Below are positions 8,343 to 15,599 of a DNA stretch of 64,000 bases, piece by piece. This stretch comes from Amycolatopsis arida. GTDB taxonomy: Bacteria > Actinomycetota > Actinomycetes > Mycobacteriales > Pseudonocardiaceae. Below the pieces are notes generated by a model. That model was not told the DNA's origin, did no database searches, and was given only the letters and a program-made list of their open reading frames with translations. The position numbers were made by a program, and so were the translations under genes. The DNA lies in the NCBI RefSeq assembly GCF_900115565.1, contig NZ_FOWW01000007.1:248001-312000 (forward strand), written 5' to 3'. Numbering within the stretch: the stretch's first letter is position 1; every line of letters begins with the position of its first letter.

Positions 8343-9482
8343 ATGTCGAACAGCCCCGAGAACGTCATTCTCGGTCAGCCCACGGTCGGCGAGGAGGAGC
8401 TGGCCGCCGTCGCCGAGGTGTTCCGGTCCGGGTGGCTGGCCGGCGCGGGGCCCGCCTGCCGCCGGTTCGAGGAACGCTTCGCCGCCGCGGTGGGCACCGC
8501 GCACGCGCTGGCCACCAGCAACTGCGGCGCCGCCCTCTACCTGGGGTTGCGGGTCCTCGACGTGCGTCCCGGCGACGAGGTGGTCGTCGCCGACTACACC
8601 TTCCCGGCCACCGGTCACGCCGTGCTGCAGGCCGGCGCCACCCCCGTCTTCGCCGACATCCGGCCGGATATCTTCACCGCCGACCCCGCGGCCGTCGAGG
8701 CGGCGATCACCCCGCGCACGGTCGGCATCCTGGTGGTCGACACCTTCGGCCAGCCCGGCGACTACGACGAGTACCGCGTGATCGCCGACCGGCACGGGCT
8801 GTGGCTGTTCGAGGACGCCGCCTGCGCGGCGGGCGCCACCTACCGCACGCGGCCGGCCGGCAGCCTGGCCGACCTCGCCGCGTTCTCCTTCCACGGCCGC
8901 AAAGGCATCACCGCCGGCGAGGGCGGTGCGCTGGTGTCCGACCGGGAGGACCTGATCGCGCGCGCCCGGAAGCTGCACACCTACGGCATCGAGCCGGCGT
9001 TCAACCGCGAGGGCGGCGACGAGCTGCCGATCCCGACCTTCCACGAGGCCGGGTTCAACTTCCGGCTCTCCGACGTCCAGGCCGCGATCATGAACGTGCA
9101 GCTCGACCGGCTGCCGGACCTGCTCGCCGCGCGCCGCTCGGTGGCCAAGCGCTACTCGGCGGCCTTCACCGATCTCGACGGCGTCGAGGTGCCGGTGGAG
9201 CTGCCCGACCGCGAGCATCCGTGGCAGGCCTACGCCGTGCTGGTCGCCTCGGAGATCGGCCGGGACAGGGTCGCCACCCGGCTCCGCGCGCGGGGCATCG
9301 GCTGCAACTTCGGCACCTACGCCTCCCACCTCCAACCGGTGTACGGCGAGCAGCCGCCGCTGCCGGTGTCAGCCGACGTGTTCGCCCGCCAGCTGGCCCT
9401 GCCCATGCACGCCAACCTCACCGACGCGCAGGTCGACCGGGTCGTCACCGCCGTCCGTGAGGTCGTCACCGAGCTGTCCTGA
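8343..9482 (+). CDS. DegT/DnrJ/EryC1/StrS family PLP aminotransferase
   Basis: A 379-residue sugar aminotransferase: it transfers an amino group to a nucleotide-linked keto sugar. FSFHGRKGITAGEGG contains the PLP-binding lysine (Lys187), and LFEDAA supplies the Asp (158) that contacts the PLP ring nitrogen. The first residues (VILGQPTVGEEELAAVAEVFRSGWL) and the end (LPMHANLTDAQVDRVVTAV) match the perosamine/QdtB-like subgroup. It is first of a four-gene operon with an epimerase/dehydratase, a GT4 glycosyltransferase and a hexapeptide acyltransferase, so an N-acylated amino sugar is the likely product. Confidence 0.9.
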   Translation: MSNSPENVILGQPTVGEEELAAVAEVFRSGWLAGAGPACRRFEERFAAAVGTAHALATSNCGAALYLGLRVLDVRPGDEVVVADYTFPATGHAVLQAGATPVFADIRPDIFTADPAAVEAAITPRTVGILVVDTFGQPGDYDEYRVIADRHGLWLFEDAACAAGATYRTRPAGSLADLAAFSFHGRKGITAGEGGALVSDREDLIARARKLHTYGIEPAFNREGGDELPIPTFHEAGFNFRLSDVQAAIMNVQLDRLPDLLAARRSVAKRYSAAFTDLDGVEVPVELPDREHPWQAYAVLVASEIGRDRVATRLRARGIGCNFGTYASHLQPVYGEQPPLPVSADVFARQLALPMHANLTDAQVDRVVTAVREVVTELS

Positions 9483-9532
9483 CCATCCGCGCCACCGCAC
9501 CGATCCCAGCACCGCGAGGAGAGACGACGAAC

Positions 9533-10462
9533 GTGTCCGAGAAGAAGGTCCTCTTCACCGGAGCCGCCGGGTTCATCGGCGGTCACGTGGTCCCGCTGCT
9601 ACTCGACCGCGGGTACACCGTCCGGGCCTTCGACAACATGAGCCGCGGCGACCGCGACCGGATGGCCGAGTGGGTGGCGACCGGCAACGTCGAGCTCGTG
9701 GAGTCCGACGTCCGCTACGGCGGCGCGGTGCGCGAGGCGATGCGCGGCTGCACGCACGTGATCCACTTCGCCACGGTCTCGATCAACAAGTCGATCGCCG
9801 ACCCGCACGAGTCGATCGACATCAACATGACCGGCAACCACAACGTCTTCGCCGCGGCCGCGGCCGAGGGTGTCGAGCGGCTGGTGTTCGCCTCCACCGC
9901 GTCGGTGTACGGCGACCCGGAGAAGCTGCCGATGCACGAGGACGACCGGCTCGACCCGCTCACCCCGTACTGCATCTCCAAGCGCGCCGGCGAGGATCTG
10001 CTCGGCTTCTACCAGCGGCAGAAGGGCCTGCCCTGGAACGCGCTGCGGTTCTTCAACGTGTACGGCCCCGGCCAGAAGATCGAGGCCTACTACACCTCGG
10101 TGATCAACCACTTCATCCAGCGGCTGCGGTCCGGCCAGCCTCCGGTCATCGACGGCAGGGGCGAGCAGTCGATGGACTTCGTGCACGTCACCGATTTGGC
10201 CAGGGCGGTGGTGCTGGCGCTGGAGTCGGAGCGGGCGAACCTGCCGATCAACATCGGCACCGGCGTCGACACCTCGGTCGCCGCGCTCGCCAAGATCCTC
10301 ATCGACGCCGTCGGGGTGGACGTCGAGCCGGTGTTCAACGAGCGCGACGTGCTGGTCTCCCGGCGGGCCGCGGACATCACCAGGGCCAAGGAGGTCCTCG
10401 GCTGGGAGCCGACGATCACGGTCGAGCAGGGCATGCGCGACCTGGTCCGGGCCAGTGCCTGA
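9533..10462 (+). CDS. NAD-dependent nucleotide-sugar epimerase/dehydratase (extended SDR)
   Basis: A 309-residue extended short-chain dehydrogenase. The NAD motif is GAAGFIGG (10-17), and the catalytic Tyr146 and Lys150 lie in TPYCISKRAGE, preceded by ASTASVYGDP. FNVYGPGQ and the C-terminal GWEP region match UDP-glucose 4-epimerase-like enzymes. Start is GTG at 9533. It should provide or modify the nucleotide sugar used by the neighbouring aminotransferase and glycosyltransferase. Epimerase versus dehydratase cannot be settled by eye. Confidence 0.9.
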   Translation: MSEKKVLFTGAAGFIGGHVVPLLLDRGYTVRAFDNMSRGDRDRMAEWVATGNVELVESDVRYGGAVREAMRGCTHVIHFATVSINKSIADPHESIDINMTGNHNVFAAAAAEGVERLVFASTASVYGDPEKLPMHEDDRLDPLTPYCISKRAGEDLLGFYQRQKGLPWNALRFFNVYGPGQKIEAYYTSVINHFIQRLRSGQPPVIDGRGEQSMDFVHVTDLARAVVLALESERANLPINIGTGVDTSVAALAKILIDAVGVDVEPVFNERDVLVSRRAADITRAKEVLGWEPTITVEQGMRDLVRASA

Positions 10463-10511
10463 CACCGGTTCCGGCGGCGACATCGTGGTCGCGGCGGCGA
10501 AGGGGCGAGCG

Positions 10512-11705
10512 ATGCGGATCGTCGTGGTCAACAACTTCTTCCCGCCGCGGGTGGGCGGCAGCGCGCACATGGCGGCGTCGCTGGCGCAGCAGTACGCCGC
10601 AGCCGGTCACGAGGTGCTGGCCGTGACGGCGGCCTACGGCGGCGCGCCGGCCGAGGAGGAGCGCGACGGTTACCGGGTGGTCCGGCTGCCGGCGACGAAG
10701 ATGCCGCAGCTCGGGCTGTCCATCGACTTCGACATGACCTTCGCCGCGGTGCGGCCGGGCAACTGGCGGCGGCTGTTTCGGCTCCTGGACGAGTTCCGGC
10801 CGGACGCGATCCACCAGCACGGCCAGTTCTTCGACCTGACCTGGATGACCGGGTGGTACGCGCGCCGACGGAAGGTGCCGACCCTGCTCACCATCCACAC
10901 GCTGCTGGTCAGCGAGAACAAGGTCTACGCCGCGGTGTTCCGGATGCTCGACGCGGTGCTGGTGCGGCCGATCCTGGGTCTGTTCCGGCCGAGGTTCGTC
11001 ATCCTCGACAAGCTCGGCGTGGACTACTGCGTGCGGCGGTACGGCACCAGTGACGCCAACTCGCACTACTTCCCGATCGCGGTCGACGCCGCCCATTTCG
11101 ACAAGCCGCTGACCAGGGACGTCCGCGCCGACCACGGCGTCGGTGACGCGCCGCTGATCGTCTCGCTCGGGCACGTGATCCCGCTGCGCGACCGGGTCCC
11201 GCTGGTCGAGGCGATGCCGGCGATCCTGGAGCGGTACCCGCGGACCAGGGTGCTCGTGGTCGGCGGGGTCTACCACGACGCGTTCCTGCGGCGGGCCGAG
11301 GAGCTCGGGGTGCGGGACGCGTTCGTGGTGACCGGCGCGGTGCCCAAGGACGACGTGCCGGCGTACTTCGCGGCGGCCGACATCGTGACCCACGACCTCA
11401 ACGGCGGCTGCGGCACCGCGTCGCTGGAGGCGATGCTGTCCGGAACGGCCACGATCGCCTCGGTCGCCGAGGACAACTACCCCGGGGTCGAGCTGCGCAA
11501 CGGCGAGAACGTCCTGCTGGTGCCGCCGGACGACGCCGCGGCCGTGGCCGACACGGTGATCGGCCTGCTCGACGACCCCGAGCGGCGGGAGCGGATCGCC
11601 AGGCGGCAGAGCGCCATGGTGCGCGCCCACTTCGGCCTCGACGTGGTCGCCGAGGAGCACCTGCGCACCCTGGAGAAGATGATCAGCGCGCGGAGCGGCT
11701 CCTGA
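10512..11705 (+). CDS. Glycosyltransferase family 4 (GT-B fold)
   Basis: A 397-residue glycosyltransferase. ATG at 10512 gives the classic GT4 start MRIVVVNNFFPPRVGGSAHMAASLA; an upstream GTG at 10455 would overlap the previous gene by 8 nt but adds only a poor 19-residue leader. LIVSLGHVIPLRDRVPLVEA and LVVGGVYHDAFLRRAEELGV form the donor-binding domain, and GCGTASLEAMLSGTATIAS contains the usual acidic residue contacting the nucleotide sugar. The stop overlaps the next ATG (TGATG). It is predicted to work in the cytoplasm or at the membrane face, adding a sugar to a glycan or lipid acceptor. Confidence 0.88.
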   Translation: MRIVVVNNFFPPRVGGSAHMAASLAQQYAAAGHEVLAVTAAYGGAPAEEERDGYRVVRLPATKMPQLGLSIDFDMTFAAVRPGNWRRLFRLLDEFRPDAIHQHGQFFDLTWMTGWYARRRKVPTLLTIHTLLVSENKVYAAVFRMLDAVLVRPILGLFRPRFVILDKLGVDYCVRRYGTSDANSHYFPIAVDAAHFDKPLTRDVRADHGVGDAPLIVSLGHVIPLRDRVPLVEAMPAILERYPRTRVLVVGGVYHDAFLRRAEELGVRDAFVVTGAVPKDDVPAYFAAADIVTHDLNGGCGTASLEAMLSGTATIASVAEDNYPGVELRNGENVLLVPPDDAAAVADTVIGLLDDPERRERIARRQSAMVRAHFGLDVVAEEHLRTLEKMISARSGS

Positions 11706-12367
11706 TGTCCCCCGACCTGTTCCTTGACGACGAGCGCAGCGACCGGCTGCGCCGGCAGATCCTGACCGACCTCGTCGGCCAGTACATGAACGACGTCGAG
11801 CGGGCGCGGCTCTACGGGTTGCCGGAGACCACCCGGATCCGGGAGCGGGCGAAGATCGTCAGTCCGGAGAACCTGACGTTGGGCGAGCACTGCTGGATCG
11901 GCGAGGGCGCCGTGCTCGACGCCAGCGGCGGGCTGGAGATCGGCGAGCACACCAGCATCGGGCTGAACACGCTGGTGTTCACCCATTCCAGCTGGCTGGC
12001 GAACATGGCGTTGGCAAACTACTCCGGCAGCGACCTGATCGAGCGCAAGCCGGTGAGGATCGGCAGGGGCTGCTTCGTCGGCGGGCTCGTGGTCGTCATG
12101 CCCGGGGTGACGATCGGCGACTTCGCGACCGTGCAGCCGAACTCGGTGGTGGCCAAGGACGTGCCGCCGCGGACGCTGGTGGCCGGCAACCCGGCGCGGG
12201 TGTTCCAGCGCTACGACGAGGAGTACATCGAGGCGGAGATCGCCAGGGTCCGCGCGGAGAACGAGCGACGCCGTGCGCTGGCCGCCGAACGCGGCGTCTC
12301 CTCCCCCGGTTGGGGCGCCCCGGCGGGCGACTTCACCGAGCAGGACGGCGAAGGCTCAGGACACTGA
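11705..12367 (+). CDS. Left-handed beta-helix (hexapeptide) acyltransferase
   Basis: A 220-residue acyltransferase with hexapeptide-repeat texture (LTLGEHCWIGEGAVL, LEIGEHTSIGLNTLV, VRIGRGCFVGGLVVVM, VTIGDFATVQPNSVV) and a final VAGNPARVF, typical of the LbH/maltose-acetyltransferase group. The probable catalytic His is in VFTHSSW. It starts at ATG 11705, sharing one base with the preceding stop. In context it probably acetylates the amino sugar made by the operon, or an O-position of the glycan. The C-terminal 40 residues are charged and probably disordered. Its end overlaps an opposite-strand frame by 12 nt. Confidence 0.87.
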   Translation: MSPDLFLDDERSDRLRRQILTDLVGQYMNDVERARLYGLPETTRIRERAKIVSPENLTLGEHCWIGEGAVLDASGGLEIGEHTSIGLNTLVFTHSSWLANMALANYSGSDLIERKPVRIGRGCFVGGLVVVMPGVTIGDFATVQPNSVVAKDVPPRTLVAGNPARVFQRYDEEYIEAEIARVRAENERRRALAAERGVSSPGWGAPAGDFTEQDGEGSGH

Positions 12368-12733
12368 GGGCGGCCTCCCACGAGACCGCACCGGTGGGAG
12401 CACACCGAGGATGTACTGGGTGCCGAAGAACTCGCGGGCGAGGCTGCGGAACTGGCTGTGCCGCCACGCGGCGGACCCGTTGATCTCGGCGGGGGTCCAC
12501 GCGGTGTCGGACGCGGTGGCGTAGTACCGCGCGAACGGGTGGCTGACCTTGACGTACCGGCGGGACACCGCCTCCAGCCTGGCCCTGTCGACCCTCGGAG
12601 GTCCACGCCCGCGGCCGGCCCTCCCGCTGGCCCAGCGCGCCTCGGTGAGCACGGCGACCACGCCACTGAGCCCGCGGACCAGCTCGGTGAGCACCAGCGG
12701 CCACGGTGTGGCCCGCCCACCCTGGCGCAGCAC
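12356..12733 (-). CDS. Hypothetical protein downstream of, and in frame with, the 503-residue gene
   Basis: A 125-codon frame from GTG 12733. The C-terminal half looks like true protein (VSHPFARYYATASD, INGSAAWRHSQFRSL, FFGTQYILGVLPP) with many aromatic residues. No family is recognised. The start is doubtful: no ribosome-binding site precedes the GTG, and the same frame continues upstream without ATG/GTG/TTG until the TGA that ends the 503-residue gene. Plausible codons upstream of the GTG (PARDHEHTPDLATS) suggest the natural N-terminus is longer, so the protein may use an unusual start or was once joined to its upstream neighbour. Confidence 0.45.
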   Translation of the reverse strand: MLRQGGRATPWPLVLTELVRGLSGVVAVLTEARWASGRAGRGRGPPRVDRARLEAVSRRYVKVSHPFARYYATASDTAWTPAEINGSAAWRHSQFRSLAREFFGTQYILGVLPPVRSRGRPPSVS

Positions 12734-12796
12734 GGAGGTGGCCAGGTCGGGCGTGTGCTCGTGGTCGCGTGCGGGCAGCCCGGTCCGCTCAGCCTC

Positions 12797-14308
12797 TCAG
12801 CGCAGGGCGGCCAGCGCCGCCCGGTAGGCGTCCACGTCGAACTTCAGGTCCACATCGGATCCGTTGGATGTGGAATGTTCGGTGAGGACCGCGACCAGCT
12901 CGTCGACGACCTCGTCCCGGTCCCGGCCGCCGTCCCGCAGCCTCCTGGCCGCGGACCACACCTCCGCGGGCTCGCCGTCCCACAGCTGGTCGATCACCGC
13001 CGCCTTGAGCGCGAGGTACACCCGCGCGTCGTCGTCGGTCGGCGAGTCCTCGGCGAGGGCGTCGTGGTACTCCGGGTGCTCGCCCACCACCAGCAGCTGC
13101 CGCTGCTCGGGGTCGGTGGGGTCCAGCGCCAGCTCGCTGTCGCCGAGCTCGACGACGATGTCGGGAACGGCGAACATCCGCCGGTCGAGCAGCTCCGCCA
13201 GCTCGTCGCCGTCCGCGACCGGCTCGTCGGCGTCCAGGTAGACCTCGACCGGGTCGGCGCCGTGACACGTCTCCTCGACCGTCTCGGCCAGCTCGTCCAC
13301 GGCGAGCTGGGGCAGCCCCTGGCGTCGCGCGCCCCAGCGCACCCAGGAGTGCGTCACCAGCGGGAGCACCTCCTCCTCGGCGGCGGACAGCTCCACCTCG
13401 CCCGGCAGCCAGTCGAGCAGGAACCGCCGCACCCGCTCCGGGCTCACCCGCAACGGCCGGCGTGGCTCGGTCTCCTCCCCGAACCGCACCAGCAGCCGCG
13501 CGCAGTACCTGGCCTCGGGCCCGTCCGGCACGTCAGCGGTCGAACGCAGCAGCTCCTCGACCACCGCCTCGGGATCACCGATCGGCTCGGCCTCCGCCAC
13601 GGGCTCCGGCTCGGGCAGCACCCGGCAGCGGGCCACCGCGATCGCCCGAAACCGGACGAACTCCTCGGTGACCGCCGGCTCCGGCAGCTCGTCCATCGTG
13701 GCCAGCCCTTCGGCCAGCAGCCGGTGCAGCCGCGCGGGCGGGATCGGCGCCATCCGCAGCAGACCGGCGCTCTCGGCGGCCTGCTCGCGCATACCGGCGA
13801 GCAAATCGTCCGGGTTGTCCACGACGGTGACGTCCGGCAACTGGCCGTCGTCGAGCTGCACCAGGGCGAACACGCCGTGCCGCCGGTCGCCGTAGCCGAA
13901 GACGCCCAGCACGGAGGCCGAGTCGCCGTAGACGTCGGCCAGCTCCCAGCACTCCTCGATGCTGACCGCGCCGAGCCGGTCGGCCCACCCCGGCTCCGGG
14001 ATCCCCTTGCGCAGCACCGCCCGCAGCGCGTCGGCGGCGTGCTCGCGCAGCGCGTCGTCCTCGGCCATCGCGTGCAGCGCGGTGAGCAGCGCCGCCGCGC
14101 CCGGGTTCGCCTTCCGCCTGGCGGCTTCCACCAGCTGGTCGATGACCTCGGCGAAGTCCTCGTCGGCCCAGGCCTCGCCGAGGATCTCCGCGGTGAGCAC
14201 CTCGACGTGCAGCGGGTCGGGGTCGGGGCCGAGGGTGCCGAAGTCCCGCAGTGCGCTCTTGACGAACTGGTTCCGACCGGACGGCTCCGGCGCACGCTCA
14301 CCGCTCAT
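12797..14308 (-). CDS. Conserved actinobacterial protein of unknown function (503 aa)
   Basis: A largely helical acidic protein. Its first 80 residues are helical (ALRDFG, VEVLTAEILGEAW), followed by ADVYGDSASVLGVFGYGDRRHGVFALVQLDD and LPDVTVVDNPDDLLAGM, a segment I associate with uncharacterised actinobacterial proteins. The last 90 residues (GEHPEYHDALAEDS, ALKAAVIDQLWDGEPAEVW, DEVVDELVAVLTEH) resemble the DUF1841-type helical domain. No signal peptide, membrane helix or catalytic motif is visible. ATG at 14308 starts 19 nt after the previous stop, so it is in one operon with the helicase. Its conservation with a helicase suggests a nucleic-acid-related role, but this is inference. Confidence 0.75.
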   Translation of the reverse strand: MSGERAPEPSGRNQFVKSALRDFGTLGPDPDPLHVEVLTAEILGEAWADEDFAEVIDQLVEAARRKANPGAAALLTALHAMAEDDALREHAADALRAVLRKGIPEPGWADRLGAVSIEECWELADVYGDSASVLGVFGYGDRRHGVFALVQLDDGQLPDVTVVDNPDDLLAGMREQAAESAGLLRMAPIPPARLHRLLAEGLATMDELPEPAVTEEFVRFRAIAVARCRVLPEPEPVAEAEPIGDPEAVVEELLRSTADVPDGPEARYCARLLVRFGEETEPRRPLRVSPERVRRFLLDWLPGEVELSAAEEEVLPLVTHSWVRWGARRQGLPQLAVDELAETVEETCHGADPVEVYLDADEPVADGDELAELLDRRMFAVPDIVVELGDSELALDPTDPEQRQLLVVGEHPEYHDALAEDSPTDDDARVYLALKAAVIDQLWDGEPAEVWSAARRLRDGGRDRDEVVDELVAVLTEHSTSNGSDVDLKFDVDAYRAALAALR

Positions 14309-14327
14309 GCGCCCATGCTGTCATCCG

Positions 14328-15599
14328 TCATCGGGTGGCCGGCGCCCGGCGCACGGGCTTGGGCAGCGCGATCCTCGCGTTGCGCACCTCGGCGAGCAGC
14401 CGGGTCTTGCGCTTGTGCGTCTCGACCAGCTCGGCGAGGTAGGCGCTGAACTCCTCCGCGGTGTCCGCGCGCTTGTGCAGGGTGCGCAGCTTGCGCAGCT
14501 GCTGGGCCGCCTGCCGGTAGTAGTGCGGGTCACGGTGGGCGATGAGCTGCTCGACGTGCGAGCGGTAGACGCCGATGACCTCGCCGGGATGCTGCGCGGC
14601 CCTGGCCTCGGCGAGCTGGAGTCGCAGGTCGAGCGAGCAGCCGTACCGGTTCGCCGCCCGCCACGCCTCGTCGAGCCTGCCCTCCGCGTGCAGCGCGCGG
14701 ACCAGCTCGTCGGCGGCCCCGACGTCCCGCTCGGCCCTGGCCCGCAACTCCTCGAGCGCGCGCTCCCGTCCGGCCGGCCGGTGCTCCGGCCCCGCCGCCT
14801 TGTCGTGGCCCTGCTTGTCGTGGCCCTGCTTGTCGTGGCCCAGCGTCCTGGCCGCGTACGCGATCGCCTCGGCGTGCCGGCCCGCGGCGCGCAGCGCCCG
14901 GACGATCCTCCGGCCGAGGTCGAGGCGCCGCGCGGTCTCCGTCGGTGGCGTCCCGGCCAGGACCGCCATCAGGGTGTCCACATCGCCGGTGAGCTCGGCG
15001 AGCTCCTCGCCGAGCCGCTCGAGGGTCGCCCTGCGCCGCTGGCCGGTCTCCTCCCCGAGCGCGTTGTCCACGAGGGACCGCAGGCGGCGCAGCCCAGCCG
15101 GGCCGAGCGCGTCGGCGAACTCGGTGAGCGCGAGCTGCGGCGCCCGGTCGGCGAGCGCCACGTCGAGGATCCACTCGGCCAGCGCGGTCGGCGGCGGCGG
15201 GTGCGCCACGCAGGCCCGTGCGTAGAGGCCGACGGCCCGGTCGAGCTCGGCGCGCACGGCTCCGGAGCCGTCGTCGAGCTCGGCGAGCGCGGTGCGGATG
15301 CGGTCGACGGTGCGCCGGGCCAGCGGCGCGACGTCCGCGCTGGTGCCGCCGTCGAGCAGCCGCTGCAGGGTGTCGAGCACCGCGCTGGTCGTGAGCGCGT
15401 GGTCCCGGCCGCGTTCGGCCGCGGCGGCGTCGTGCAGCAGCCGGTGCGCGTCCAGCGCGCGGCGCAGCTCGGGGTGCCGTTGCGCGTACTCGCACACCAG
15501 GTCGACCAGCGTGGCCACATCGAGGGAGCGCAGGTAGGAACGCAGGTCGGCGGGGGGCACCGAGCTATAGTGCCCTACCCGAACGGCCGGCCACGTCAT
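14328..15599 (-). CDS. DUF6880/SWIM-associated-type helical repeat protein
   Basis: A 423-residue all-alpha protein. The C-terminal segment (HVEQLIAHRDPHYYRQAA, LRKLRTLHKRADTAEEF, LAELVETHKRKTRLLAEV) matches the end of SWIM-zinc-finger-associated/DUF6880 proteins, although no Cys-His zinc finger is present here. The chosen ATG (15599) overlaps the helicase stop (ATGA), so translation is coupled; GTG at 15560 is an alternative. Residues encoded at 14799-14843 form three GHDK(Q) repeats from a 15-bp tandem repeat. It is second in the helicase operon and possibly a scaffold for it. Confidence 0.72.
   Translation of the reverse strand: MTWPAVRVGHYSSVPPADLRSYLRSLDVATLVDLVCEYAQRHPELRRALDAHRLLHDAAAAERGRDHALTTSAVLDTLQRLLDGGTSADVAPLARRTVDRIRTALAELDDGSGAVRAELDRAVGLYARACVAHPPPPTALAEWILDVALADRAPQLALTEFADALGPAGLRRLRSLVDNALGEETGQRRRATLERLGEELAELTGDVDTLMAVLAGTPPTETARRLDLGRRIVRALRAAGRHAEAIAYAARTLGHDKQGHDKQGHDKAAGPEHRPAGRERALEELRARAERDVGAADELVRALHAEGRLDEAWRAANRYGCSLDLRLQLAEARAAQHPGEVIGVYRSHVEQLIAHRDPHYYRQAAQQLRKLRTLHKRADTAEEFSAYLAELVETHKRKTRLLAEVRNARIALPKPVRRAPATR
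14799..14843. repeat. In-frame 15-bp tandem repeat, three copies
   Basis: Units 14799-14813, 14814-14828 and 14829-14843 (CTTGTCGTGGCCCTG; the last copy ends CAG) encode GHDKQ-GHDKQ-GHDK on the minus strand. Being a multiple of three and nearly perfect, the copy number could vary between strains without breaking the frame. Confidence 0.8.

Noticed and set aside
7541-9460. Plus-strand open frame of 639 codons spanning the GAF-ANTAR and aminotransferase genes
   Set aside because: It crosses two well-supported genes in another frame and has low-complexity Arg/Gly/Pro composition.
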